NCBI RefSeq assembly: GCF_002356335.1
Contig: NZ_AP018165.1
Coordinates: forward strand, 620,001-684,000
Length of the DNA stretch: 64,000 nucleotides
Direction of reading: 5' to 3'
From: [Mycobacterium] stephanolepidis
Lineage (GTDB): Bacteria > Actinomycetota > Actinomycetes > Mycobacteriales > Mycobacteriaceae
The notes beneath the pieces are model-generated. The model saw nothing but the letters and a program-made list of their open reading frames with translations, did no database searches and was not told the origin of the DNA. Shown piece by piece: positions 55,927 to 63,875 of the stretch. The number at the start of each line of letters is the position of its first letter. The stretch's first letter is position 1. The translations under genes were made by a program, and so were the position numbers.

Positions 55927-56546
55927 GCGTGACCTCCTAAGTAGGCGACGATCGCGTTGGTCAGCCCTCGGCGGGCCTCCTCCAGATCCGAATAGGTTCC
56001 CAGCTGCTTTTCCGACACAAGTCCACGCATGGCACCGGGAATGAAGGCTGCCACCTCGCGCACCCGGACGGGATCCACATCCAAGCCGTCGAACGCCAGT
56101 TGGCACGCTCGCGCCCAACGATGCTTCCATGAGGCCAGCTCGGCGGCGGTATGGGGGTATAGCCGTTCCAACTCGGCGGATTCGTGGGGCAGTGCTCGAC
56201 GCAGGTTCTCGATGGCCCGGGAGTCAGGGGACGTCAACCCTCGATAGAGGGTTTCGACGATCTTGCTGACCCGGCGATCCAGCGGGCCTTCCGGATCGGA
56301 TCGCCAGGGCTGGTCGCCGCGGCGCTCGGCGGTGCGCTGCAATACCGCAGCCCACAGGCCGTCGATATCGCCGAACTGATACTTCACCGCGCCCCAGGTC
56401 GCGCCACACTCCTTGGCGATTCTGTTCGCCGACACGGCCGTGGGGTCACCCGATGCCAGCACCCGCAGCGCGGCATCGAGCATGCTCTCCCGGGTCGCCA
56501 GGCCGCGACGATTGGCGCGCCGCCCCGTGGCCACCCCTTCGCTCAT
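55923..56546 (-). CDS. TetR-family regulator of the amidase/Rieske cluster
   Basis: A 207-residue regulator. The helix-turn-helix is MLDAALRVLASGDPTAV followed by SANRIAKECGATWGAVKYQF. The C-terminal ligand domain contains ENLRRALPHESAELERLYP. ATG 56546 is preferred over ATG 56579 because the longer form would cover the operator palindrome at 56571-56598. It is cotranscribed with the amidase and faces the Rieske gene; it probably represses both operons through the shared palindrome. Confidence 0.85.
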   Translation of the reverse strand: MSEGVATGRRANRRGLATRESMLDAALRVLASGDPTAVSANRIAKECGATWGAVKYQFGDIDGLWAAVLQRTAERRGDQPWRSDPEGPLDRRVSKIVETLYRGLTSPDSRAIENLRRALPHESAELERLYPHTAAELASWKHRWARACQLAFDGLDVDPVRVREVAAFIPGAMRGLVSEKQLGTYSDLEEARRGLTNAIVAYLGGHA

Positions 56547-56570
56547 CTCAGTGATGCTAGCCGTCGAAGA

Positions 56571-56598
56571 ATTTTTCATAGAAGTCTCTGTGAAAAAT
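56571..56598. promoter_or_regulatory. 28-base operator palindrome between tetR-amidase and Rieske operons
   Basis: A 28-base inverted repeat centred between 56584 and 56585 has perfect outer half-sites ATTTTTCA and TGAAAAAT plus a matched AGA/TCT block, 11 of 14 pairs in all. Its AT-rich flanks stand out from the GC-rich surroundings. It lies between the divergent start codons (56546 and 56638), as expected for a TetR operator. Confidence 0.65.
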
Positions 56599-56637
56599 GC
56601 GCCGAGTGGATTACTGTCGCCGCGTAGGGAGGTTCCG

Positions 56638-57645
56638 ATGCCGAAGCCGCCGTTGTCGATGAAGCCCACGGGATGGTTCCAGGTCGCGTGGGCGGCGGAG
56701 ATCGCCGTCGGTGCTGTGCACCGGATGACCTACTTTGGGCGCGAGATGGTGGCCTGGCGCGCGCACTCGGGTGAGCTCGCCGTCATGGATGCCTACTGCG
56801 AGCACCTGGGTGCGCACCTCGGGCACGGCGGACATGTCGAAGGTGATCGCATCGTCTGTCCCTTTCACGGCTGGGAATGGAACCGCGATGGCAAGAACGT
56901 GTGCATTCCCTACGAAAAGCGACCGAATCCGTTGCGGCGCATGAGAAGTTACCCGGTCGTGGAACGCAACGAGGCCGTGTACATCTGGCATGACGTCGAT
57001 GGTCTCGACCCGTATTTCGACGTCCCGGACGTCTTCACCGGATTCGATGACGGCAGCAGCGCCCAGGACTACTACCCGGGATATCCGCACAGCACCCTGT
57101 ATCGCGAACGCCTACAACTGCATCCGCAGTACGTCCTCGAAAACGGAGTCGACTTCGCGCATTTCAAATACGTGCACAAAACTCCGTTCATCCCGAAGTT
57201 CACCCGGCAGGAGTTCGAGCGGCCCGTGTCCTACGTCGACTTCACCATCGCCTTCGACGAGGTGCCGGGCATGTCTGCCGAAGACATGAGAAGTGGTGTG
57301 CGGGCCATCAACGGCGGCCTTGGTGTCGCCGTCACCAAGAGCTGGGGGATGATCGACAACCGCACCGTCTCGGCGGTGACTCCCGTGGACGACGAGACCT
57401 GTGACGTCAGATTCACCGTCTTCATCGGAAGGCCGCCCAAGGGCGACTCCGACGGCGCCACCGAACCCCCGCAGAACGCAAAGGCCTTTGCGCAGGCCAT
57501 CATCGACCAGTTTCTCGCCGATGTACACATCTGGTCGCACCAGCGGTACTCGGACCCACCCGCGCTGGTGCGGGCCGAATATGAAGGCTTCATCGCCTTA
57601 CGGAAATGGGCGACCCAGTTCTATCCGGAAGAAGTCCGAACATGA
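56638..57645 (+). CDS. Rieske non-heme iron oxygenase, KshA-like
   Basis: A 335-residue terminal oxygenase. The Rieske 2Fe-2S site is C54-x-H56 in AYCEHLGAHLGHGG and C74-x2-H77 in CPFHGWEWN. The mononuclear iron region is N169 with D172, H175 and H180 in ENGVDFAHFKYVHKTP. Overall build resembles KshA, the 3-ketosteroid 9-alpha-hydroxylase oxygenase, but the steroid role is not shown. ATG 56638 follows AGGGAGG. No reductase is adjacent. It overlaps the next gene by four bases and faces a TetR-amidase operon across a palindrome. Confidence 0.88.
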   Translation: MPKPPLSMKPTGWFQVAWAAEIAVGAVHRMTYFGREMVAWRAHSGELAVMDAYCEHLGAHLGHGGHVEGDRIVCPFHGWEWNRDGKNVCIPYEKRPNPLRRMRSYPVVERNEAVYIWHDVDGLDPYFDVPDVFTGFDDGSSAQDYYPGYPHSTLYRERLQLHPQYVLENGVDFAHFKYVHKTPFIPKFTRQEFERPVSYVDFTIAFDEVPGMSAEDMRSGVRAINGGLGVAVTKSWGMIDNRTVSAVTPVDDETCDVRFTVFIGRPPKGDSDGATEPPQNAKAFAQAIIDQFLADVHIWSHQRYSDPPALVRAEYEGFIALRKWATQFYPEEVRT

Positions 57646-58715
57646 GTGGAATCAGGGTCTTTCAGGTGGCGACTGGAAACGTCGGCACCGAGATGATCAA
57701 ACGCATCGCCCAGCATCCCGACCTCGAGCTGGCCGGATTGCATTGCTACTCAAGAGAAAAGGTTGGCCGGGATGCCGGCGAGCTCGCGGGTTTGAAACCC
57801 AATGGTGTCATCGCTACAGGCACCGTCGAGGAGATCATCGCCGCCAAACCCGATGTGCTGACCTTCCACGGTGTGTTCCCCGACGAGGATCTCTATGTGA
57901 AGGTGCTCGAAGCGGGCATCGACATCGTCACCACTGCCGACTGGATCACCGGACACCACCGAGACCAGAACCACCCGCATCCGTCGGGGCGGCCGACAAC
58001 CGAGGTCTTACAAGAAGCGTGCGAGCGCGGCGGAGCCACCTTCTATGGCACCGGGATGAATCCGGGTCTGACACAGATCCTGGGCGTCATCCACTCCTGT
58101 GATGTCGCAGAGATCGAAAACGTGACGGTCATCGAATCGGTGGATGTTTCCTGTCATCACTCGGTGGACTCCTGGGAGATGGTCGGATACGGGCGCCCCA
58201 TCGAAGACCCGGAGATTCCGGCACTCCTGGAGAAGGGCACCCGTGTCTTCGCCGACGGCGTGTACCTGATGGCCGACTGTTTTGGCCTCGAGCTCGACGA
58301 CGTCACGTTTTCCTATGAGCTGGGCGCGTGTACCGAAGACGTAGACCTCGGCTGGTACCGACTGCCCAAGGGCTCCCTGGGTGCCAATTACCTGAAGTAT
58401 CAAGGGATTGTCGGCGGCATACCCAAGGTAGAGGTGCATGTCGAATGGCAGATGACCCCCAAGACGCAGCCGCATTGGAACGTCAAGGGCTGCTACATCA
58501 CAAAGATCCAGGGTGACCCCTGCGTGTACAGCAAACACATGGTCATTCCCAGGGCTGGCACCGACTTCTCCGACCCGGCTGCCTTCGCGTCTGTCGGGAT
58601 GACCGTCACGGGGCTGCCCGCGCTCAACGCCATCCGGAGCGTCATCGATGCCCCGCCCGGCATCCTCACCTCGGCCGACCTGCCACTGCGTGGATTCGCG
58701 GGACGGTTCAAGTAG
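57642..58715 (+). CDS. Dihydrodipicolinate-reductase-like / NAD(P)H-dependent amine dehydrogenase family protein
   Basis: A 357-residue oxidoreductase. The cofactor fold is RVFQVATGNVGTEMIKRIAQ followed by LAGLHCYSREKVGRDAGEL, the pattern of the 2,4-diaminopentanoate dehydrogenase/DapB-like group common in mycobacteria. YGTGMNPGLTQ and WEMVGYG are conserved in that group. It is translationally coupled to the Rieske oxygenase gene (ATGA overlap) and may oxidise or reduce the product of that enzyme. Substrate unknown. purM starts 49 bases downstream. Confidence 0.85.
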   Translation: MSGIRVFQVATGNVGTEMIKRIAQHPDLELAGLHCYSREKVGRDAGELAGLKPNGVIATGTVEEIIAAKPDVLTFHGVFPDEDLYVKVLEAGIDIVTTADWITGHHRDQNHPHPSGRPTTEVLQEACERGGATFYGTGMNPGLTQILGVIHSCDVAEIENVTVIESVDVSCHHSVDSWEMVGYGRPIEDPEIPALLEKGTRVFADGVYLMADCFGLELDDVTFSYELGACTEDVDLGWYRLPKGSLGANYLKYQGIVGGIPKVEVHVEWQMTPKTQPHWNVKGCYITKIQGDPCVYSKHMVIPRAGTDFSDPAAFASVGMTVTGLPALNAIRSVIDAPPGILTSADLPLRGFAGRFK

Positions 58716-58764
58716 GGCTGTGCGGACACCGCTGCCAGCCGGGACGGGTAGCCTAAGGCCCGAT

Positions 58765-59844
58765 ATGAGCGAGCGAGCCGACAAACCCAGTAACTCGTAC
58801 GCCGCGGCCGGTGTGGATATCGAAGCCGGCGACCGGGCGGTCGAGCTGTTCAAGAAATCCGTCGCCAAGACCCACCGCCCCGAGGTTCTGGGGGGTATCG
58901 GCGGCTTCGCCGGGCTGTTCGCCCTCAAGGGCGGGTACCGCGAGCCAGTGCTCGCGGCATCCACCGATGGCGTCGGCACCAAGATCGCCGTCGCGCAGGC
59001 CATGGACAAACGCGACACCGTCGGCCTGGACCTGGTGGCCATGGTCGTCGATGACCTCGTGGTGTGCGGGGCTGAGCCGCTTTTCCTGCAGGACTACATC
59101 GCCGTCGGCAAGGTGGTGCCCGAACGCGTCAGTGAGCTGGTCGCCGGCATCGCCGAAGGATGCGCCATCGCGGGCTGCGCACTACTCGGTGGCGAGACCG
59201 CCGAACATCCGGGTCTGATGGCTCCCGATGACTTCGACCTGTCGGCCACCGGTGTCGGCATCGTGGAAGCAGACCGGGTACTGGGACCCGATCGAGTGCG
59301 TCCGGGCGATGTCGTGATCGCGATGAGGTCCTCGGGCCTGCATTCCAACGGGTACTCGCTGGCTCGGCACGTGCTGCTGGAAATCGACCGGATGGACCTG
59401 TTCGGACAGGTCGAGGAATTCGGCCGCACCCTCGGCGAGGAGCTCCTGGAGCCCACCCGCATCTACGCCAAGGACTGCCTGGCGCTGGCGGCGGAGACCG
59501 AGGTACGGACCTTCTGCCACGTCACCGGTGGCGGACTCGCGGGCAACCTTGCCCGGGTCATTCCCGACGGATTGGTCGCCGAGCTCGAGCGCGGTAGTTG
59601 GACCCCGGGACCGATCTTCGCGATGATCGCCCAGCGCGGCCGGATCGAGCGCGCCGAGATGGAGAAGACCTTCAACATGGGCGTCGGTATGGTCGCCGTC
59701 GTCGCCCCCGAAGACGTGGACAGGGCGCTGGCCGTCCTGACCGCACGGCACATCGACTGCTGGACCCTTGGCACGATCAAGAAGTCGGGCAAGGATTCGG
59801 GCAGCGAAAATGCGGTGCTGGTGGGCCAGCACCCGAGGTTCTAG
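58765..59844 (+). CDS. purM: AIR synthetase PurM
   Basis: A 359-residue enzyme that closes the imidazole ring (FGAM to AIR) with ATP. Motifs are SYAAAGVDIEAGDRAVELF, ASTDGVGTKIAVA, DDLVVCGAEPLFLQDYIAVG, GGETAEHPGLM, SSGLHSNGYSLAR, CHVTGGGLAGNLARV and the closing TFNMGVGMV. Length fits the M. tuberculosis protein. A TAnnnT-like TAGCCT ends ten bases before the ATG, so the leader would be only two or three bases. In M. tuberculosis purM follows purF directly; here about 14.5 kb separate them. Confidence 0.97.
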   Translation: MSERADKPSNSYAAAGVDIEAGDRAVELFKKSVAKTHRPEVLGGIGGFAGLFALKGGYREPVLAASTDGVGTKIAVAQAMDKRDTVGLDLVAMVVDDLVVCGAEPLFLQDYIAVGKVVPERVSELVAGIAEGCAIAGCALLGGETAEHPGLMAPDDFDLSATGVGIVEADRVLGPDRVRPGDVVIAMRSSGLHSNGYSLARHVLLEIDRMDLFGQVEEFGRTLGEELLEPTRIYAKDCLALAAETEVRTFCHVTGGGLAGNLARVIPDGLVAELERGSWTPGPIFAMIAQRGRIERAEMEKTFNMGVGMVAVVAPEDVDRALAVLTARHIDCWTLGTIKKSGKDSGSENAVLVGQHPRF

Positions 59845-59865
59845 GGAGAAGCGATACCTGGAGCC

Positions 59866-60045
59866 TTAGCGGCGCCAGGCGTCCTCGTCTTCAGTCCAGC
59901 GATCGCCGGTGCGGTCATCGTCCGGCTGAGATACCGGAGCCCCCGAAAGCTCACGGCGGAGTTGCTCGAGATCCGTGTTAGGAGAGCTGTATTTCAGCTC
60001 GCGAGCAACCTTGGTCTGCTTTGCCTTTGCCCGGCCGCGGCCCAT
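59866..60045 (-). CDS. DUF3073 small basic protein (Rv0810c-like)
   Basis: A 59-residue protein starting GRGRAKAKQTKVARELKYSS, the DUF3073 hallmark, then a helix (DLEQLRRELSG) and an acidic end with DRWTEDEDAWRR. It is highly conserved in actinobacteria, position of Rv0810c after purM. The gene is convergent with purM. The start codon stands directly after GAGGGGGTTCCCCC, where the ribosome site GAGGGGG can pair with the CCCCC next to the ATG. Function unknown. Confidence 0.9.
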   Translation of the reverse strand: MGRGRAKAKQTKVARELKYSSPNTDLEQLRRELSGAPVSQPDDDRTGDRWTEDEDAWRR

Positions 60046-60069
60046 GGGGGAACCCCCTCGCGCAATAGC

Positions 60070-60096
60070 GGAGCGGCCCGATTTCAGGGCGGCTCC
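60070..60096 (-). terminator. GC hairpin between ygfZ-like and DUF3073 genes
   Basis: GGAGC (60070-60074) pairs with GCTCC (60092-60096) and GCCC (60076-60079) with GGGC (60087-60090) around an AT-containing loop. It lies downstream of the YgfZ-like gene on its strand and upstream of DUF3073, so it could terminate the former or shape the 5' leader of the latter. Confidence 0.4.
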
Positions 60097-60160
60097 GGTG
60101 GAGTTTGTTTATCGATCCTGACGATAGTTTAGCGTGCCGATCCACCAACTGCTGCACGCC

Positions 60161-61255
60161 CTAACTGCCCGGTTGAGCCGAGCCTTGTCGCAGACGGTTG
60201 ATTGCCTCGCGTCCAGCCTGCTGACCATGCAGTTCGGGCAGTAGATCGAGGTCGATCGCGGCCGCCGCCGGCCCGGCCGTGAGGGGGGTCGGATCGCCCT
60301 TGGCGAGGGCCTCGACCACCGGGCGTTTGAGTAGAGCCAGGGCTATGGGGCCCAGGTCGACATGGTCGACCACCGAGCCCACCCGGCCCACGGAACGGCC
60401 TCCGGCCGCCACGTCGTCACCGGTGGATGGGCGATCCGCAGAGCCATCAAGATGTAGCAACACCAGCACTCGCGGTGGCTTGCCCAGATTGTGTACCCGA
60501 GCCACGGTCTCCTGCCCGCGGTAGCAGCCCTTGGCCAGATGGACGGCTCGTGGATCGTCTTCGATCGCGATCCAAGACACCTCGTGCGGGATGGTCCGCT
60601 CATCGGTGTCGAGGGTGAGTCGTGGCCTCGCGGCCGCCACGCGAAGCGCCTCGAATGCCCACAGCCCGGCGGGGCGTAGACCAAGACGTTCGGTGAGGTC
60701 GTGGCCGGAGGGAACCAGGAGGTCGAACGTCGCATCGGGCAGTGGCCACGGCATACGCCTGATGAGGCCGCCGCCGGGCAGCGCGACCGCGCGGTCGAAT
60801 TCGGGGAGCGTCGTGATGCCCAGCTTTCCGGCCAGGGCGGAGGTGTCCGGTCCCAGCAGGGTGAAGAGCTTCAGATCAGACGACGAGACCTCGACTTTCG
60901 CCCAGAACACCATCTTGGTGAGGAAATCCCTCAGGGCCTGGCCTCGCCATGGCTCGGTATCCAGGTACGTGACGCCGTCCAGATCGGTTTGCACCCAGTG
61001 GTCCTCGATACGCCCCTGCCCGTCGAGGCTGAGGTTCTCCCGCGTCTGGCCGTCCTGGAGATCGGCGACATGCTGACTGGAGATCGTGTGCAACCAGCTC
61101 AGCCGTTCGGCGCCGGTCAGGGTGATGACGGGGCGCGTCGATCGATCGACGAGAACGGCGCCGGTCAGGGCGGCCCGCTGCTCGCCGAGGGGGTCGCCGT
61201 AATGCCACACCGCACCGGTGTCGGGGTTACCTTCAGGGACGTAGATGGCCGTCAT
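60161..61255 (-). CDS. YgfZ/GcvT-like folate-binding protein (Rv0811c-like)
   Basis: A 364-residue tetrahydrofolate-binding protein that assists iron-sulphur cluster enzymes. The diagnostic motif KGCYRGQETVARVHNLG is present at about residue 245. The GcvT-like N-domain has LVDRSTRPVITLTGAERLSWL and SSQHVADLQDGQTRENLSL. Length and position match Rv0811c. It is divergent from the class IV aminotransferase gene by 37 bases and precedes DUF3073 on the same strand. Confidence 0.92.
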   Translation of the reverse strand: MTAIYVPEGNPDTGAVWHYGDPLGEQRAALTGAVLVDRSTRPVITLTGAERLSWLHTISSQHVADLQDGQTRENLSLDGQGRIEDHWVQTDLDGVTYLDTEPWRGQALRDFLTKMVFWAKVEVSSSDLKLFTLLGPDTSALAGKLGITTLPEFDRAVALPGGGLIRRMPWPLPDATFDLLVPSGHDLTERLGLRPAGLWAFEALRVAAARPRLTLDTDERTIPHEVSWIAIEDDPRAVHLAKGCYRGQETVARVHNLGKPPRVLVLLHLDGSADRPSTGDDVAAGGRSVGRVGSVVDHVDLGPIALALLKRPVVEALAKGDPTPLTAGPAAAAIDLDLLPELHGQQAGREAINRLRQGSAQPGS

Positions 61256-61292
61256 GATGTCTTCAACTCTACGACCGCTAATCTCATTGCCC

Positions 61293-62147
61293 ATGGCGGT
61301 AGCGGTGCTGGTCACACTCGACGGTGAAGTGCACGACCCGACGGTGCCGTTGCTGTATGCCGATGAACTTGCCGCCGTTCGTGGCGACGGCGCGTTCGAG
61401 ACGCTGTTGGTGCGAGGCGGTGTCGTCTGCAAGCTGGAGGCGCACCTGGACCGGATGGCGGCATCGGCCGCAGCGATGGACCTATCCGAACCTGATCGGT
61501 CCTTCTGGCGTACGGCGGTCGAGGTCGGTGTGCGGCAATGGAACTCGATATCGAACGCGGATGCGATGCTACGCCTGGTGTACACCCGTGGGCGTGAAAG
61601 CGGCGGGGGCGCAACGGCATATCTGACCATCGCGCCGGTGCCCGAGCGATCGGTGCTGGCGCGTCGCGATGGCGTCTCGGTGATCACTCTGGATCGTGGG
61701 CTGCCCGCGCAACCCGCCGAGCCACTGCCCTGGCTGCTGTCGGGGGCCAAGACGTTGTCCTACGCGGTCAACATGTCCGCCCTGCGGTACGCCGAAACTC
61801 AAGGGGCTCAGGACGTCATCTTCGTCAGTTCGGACGGATACGTGCTTGAGGGGCCGCGCTCGACGGTCATCGTGGACACCGGTGATGCACTGGTCACCCC
61901 TTATCCCGAGCACGGAATCTTGCACGGAACCACTCAGCGCGCGCTCTTCGAAGTGGCTGCGGCCGAGGGCATCCCATGCCGGTACGAGGCCGTGAAGCCT
62001 GCCGATCTGGTTGCTGCCCAAGATGTTTGGATGCTGGCCAGCATCACGCTTGCGGCCCGGGTGCGTACGCTCGATGGTGCCGACCGTCCTGCGGGGCCGC
62101 TGGCGGAGCGGCTGCCCGAGCTGGTCGACAAGGCCATCACGCTCTAG
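61293..62147 (+). CDS. Class IV aminotransferase / aminodeoxychorismate lyase (Rv0812-like)
   Basis: A 284-residue fold-type IV PLP enzyme, the position and type of Rv0812, annotated as aminodeoxychorismate lyase or branched-chain/D-amino acid aminotransferase. It has RGDGAFETLLVRGG, the Schiff-base Lys in LLSGAKTLSYAVNM, SSDGYVLEGPRSTVIV and HGTTQRALFEVA. A folate role (p-aminobenzoate synthesis) would fit the adjacent folate-binding YgfZ protein. ATG 61293 stands eight bases after TAATCT, so the message may be leaderless. Confidence 0.88.
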   Translation: MAVAVLVTLDGEVHDPTVPLLYADELAAVRGDGAFETLLVRGGVVCKLEAHLDRMAASAAAMDLSEPDRSFWRTAVEVGVRQWNSISNADAMLRLVYTRGRESGGGATAYLTIAPVPERSVLARRDGVSVITLDRGLPAQPAEPLPWLLSGAKTLSYAVNMSALRYAETQGAQDVIFVSSDGYVLEGPRSTVIVDTGDALVTPYPEHGILHGTTQRALFEVAAAEGIPCRYEAVKPADLVAAQDVWMLASITLAARVRTLDGADRPAGPLAERLPELVDKAITL

Positions 62148-62194
62148 TTCTGCTCGCTGGAGAATAAATCGGTTGTCGCGCACTCTCTTGCGTC

Positions 62195-62370
62195 GTACCG
62201 TCGTCGGTACACAAGGAAGGAGGTGGTCCGACACATTGATTGCTTATTGGACATGTGAGGTGGCTGCTCGCTAGCTGCAGCCATGTGCTGCGGTGGGCAA
62301 ATCCACGGCAGCCACCCGGCCCCCGAACCCTCGATTAGTCCGATCGAGCCGAACGGTTCGGGGGCCGCCC
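62195..62370. ncRNA. Highly structured intergenic segment, candidate small RNA or bidirectional terminator
   Basis: Three perfect stem-loops lie in a row in the 289-base gap between convergent genes. Hairpin 1 is GTACCG/CGGTAC (62195-62210). Structure 2 closes GGTGGCTG (62259-62266) with CAGCCACC (62309-62316) and holds two inner hairpins, GCAGC/GCTGC and GTGG/CCAC, forming a junction. Structure 3 closes GGCCCCCGAACC (62318-62329) with GGTTCGGGGGCC (62355-62366) around an inner CTCGAT/ATCGAG stem. A purine-rich GGAAGGAGG tract (62215-62223) lies between 1 and 2, and a small frame starting Met-Cys-Cys-Gly-Gly opens at 62283. The density of exact pairing is far above the surroundings. Confidence 0.45.
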
Positions 62371-62436
62371 CCCTTTCCGGAGACGGCTGGAAAGACGTAC
62401 CGAAGTACCCGGCTAGGAGAGACAGGCGGGCAAGCT

Positions 62437-63054
62437 CTAGCCCACGAATCGCGACAACCGCGCCGACAGATGCGGTGCCAGGCCGCCGTCGGCGCCCACC
62501 CGCTCCTCGACATAGGCCAGGTCCCCGCCGTCGACGATGCCGTACAGACGCTTGGCCCCGCCGATGAGTGCTCCGGACTTACTCCGGGCCAGGGCATCGG
62601 TGACCAACTCCCAGGACGAGGCGTTGCGCGGATAGCCATAGAACAGCTCGACGAAACCCGCGGCATGTGCCAGCACCATTTCGATGGCCTGCTTTTCGTC
62701 GGGATCATCGGGATCGGGCGCGAACCGCCAGAATCCGCTCTCGCGCAGGGTCAGCCGCTCGAAATGTCCGTCGGCATCCAGACGCCATGAGCGCGAATCC
62801 CACGTGAGATAGTCGCTGCCGTCGTGCGCGACGATGATCTGCTGTCCAAAGCGGTAGTCGCCGTCGTCATCCCTGCCTTCGCCCTCGCCGCGCCACACCC
62901 CGACCAGAGGCAGCAGCGCAAGCATCGCCTGGTTGAGGTCCGGGCCCTCGCGCAGGTTCGCGGTATCGGCAGGGGCGGGAAGGTCTTGAAAGGTGGGGAC
63001 GTTCCGGCCCACCGATGGCCGCGGCTCGGCGGCGGTCGGATCTGGTTCCGTCAC
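62437..63054 (-). CDS. Nitrobindin-like beta-barrel protein (Rv0813c-like)
   Basis: A 205-residue protein of the FABP-like/nitrobindin family (THAP4-type heme or ligand-binding barrel). The signature is [12 protein letters not shown] near residue 50, then [24 protein letters not shown] and [13 protein letters not shown]. In nitrobindins a His near the end binds heme; HLSARLSRF supplies it here. Likely nitric-oxide or small hydrophobic ligand binding. GTG 63054 overlaps the stop of a small membrane gene by four bases, and the N-terminal 35 residues are Pro-rich and probably flexible. Confidence 0.9.
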   Translation of the reverse strand: MTEPDPTAAEPRPSVGRNVPTFQDLPAPADTANLREGPDLNQAMLALLPLVGVWRGEGEGRDDDGDYRFGQQIIVAHDGSDYLTWDSRSWRLDADGHFERLTLRESGFWRFAPDPDDPDEKQAIEMVLAHAAGFVELFYGYPRNASSWELVTDALARSKSGALIGGAKRLYGIVDGGDLAYVEERVGADGGLAPHLSARLSRFVG

Positions 63055-63149
63055 GACTCGTCGGTGATCAGCCGGTACAGCGCGTACAGCGCGAACCAGG
63101 TGATGACGAGCACCGCGGCCACCAACATGATCTCGAAGAAGAGCACCAC
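63051..63149 (-). CDS. Very small single-helix membrane protein
   Basis: A 32-residue frame (starting GTG 63149 or 63146) encodes one hydrophobic helix ([20 protein letters not shown]) followed by a short polar end YRLITDES. Its stop overlaps the nitrobindin GTG start (GTGA), a strong sign that it is translated as the first gene of a two-gene operon. No clear ribosome site; a leaderless start is possible. Function unknown. Confidence 0.6.
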   Translation of the reverse strand: MVLFFEIMLVAAVLVITWFALYALYRLITDES

Positions 63150-63230
63150 GGAATGGGAGCTTACCTGGGACAACGGTGTGACCCACAACTCGCCGGGTAA
63201 CGTCGGATCCAGCTACCACGATGGAAGGGC

Positions 63231-63776
63231 GTGAGGATCTTGCGGAGACGATTTTTATCTGCGTTTTTCATGCCCTTTGCGGCGTCTGTGGGGCTTGTGG
63301 CGGCGCCCATAGCGAACGCGCAACCACCCAAGTTTCCGGATGTCGACTCCTATCCCGCGGTCGACCTCGGCGACTACCGGGTGATCGGCGCGCACCCGAG
63401 CATGTCGGGCTGGGTGTTCAGCACTCCCGGCGGCCTCACCTGCCAGATCAACATGATCGCGGATCTGGGGGTGTCGTGTACCGGGCGGATCGTGGGGGCC
63501 GGTGAGGGCATGAACTCGGTGGCGGTGTCCTTGGCCAAGCCGGGTCTCATCGCACAGTACGACCAGACGCCCGACGATCGCGCCTACCCGCTGTTGCCCA
63601 CCGGGTCCAAGATCTCGCCGGGTAACGGCGTTGTCTGTGCGGTCCTCACCGAAGATGCGTTGGCGTGCCGGGCCAAGAAACCCGATTCCTGGGCCAAGGA
63701 CACTCCGGATCCGCCGGACCGGCATTACGGCGAGCACGGATTCGTCGCGCAGCCCTCCGGCAGCTGGTCCTACTAG
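63231..63776 (+). CDS. Secreted protein of unknown function
   Basis: A 181-residue exported protein. The signal is [20 protein letters not shown] with a likely cleavage at ANA-QPP. The mature part has four Cys ([28 protein letters not shown]) that could form two disulphides, and conserved-looking [13 protein letters not shown], a pattern seen in small secreted mycobacterial proteins. No enzyme motif. It is divergent from the small membrane gene and nitrobindin. A GGGGG-TAA-TCCCCC hairpin (63795-63808) follows and may terminate it. Confidence 0.75.
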   Translation: MRILRRRFLSAFFMPFAASVGLVAAPIANAQPPKFPDVDSYPAVDLGDYRVIGAHPSMSGWVFSTPGGLTCQINMIADLGVSCTGRIVGAGEGMNSVAVSLAKPGLIAQYDQTPDDRAYPLLPTGSKISPGNGVVCAVLTEDALACRAKKPDSWAKDTPDPPDRHYGEHGFVAQPSGSWSY

Positions 63777-63794
63777 CGCACGCTGCCGATCTTT

Positions 63795-63808
63795 GGGGGT
63801 AATCCCCC
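63795..63808 (+). terminator. Compact GC hairpin after the secreted-protein gene
   Basis: GGGGG and CCCCC flank a short TAAT loop. The hairpin begins 18 bases after the stop codon. It is followed at once by an ATG (63809) opening a 24-residue frame that overlaps the next gene start, which could instead be a leader frame. Confidence 0.35.
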
Positions 63809-63875
63809 ATGAATATTGGGTGTCCGTCTGGATGCCGGCCGCCGATGCACACAGGACGATTGCCGGGTGGGCGTC

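Noticed and set aside
62283..62567. 94-residue frame starting Met-Cys-Cys-Gly-Gly as a real gene
   Set aside because: It runs antisense into the nitrobindin gene and turns into an Arg/Pro-rich shadow; only its first codons might matter as part of the structured segment.
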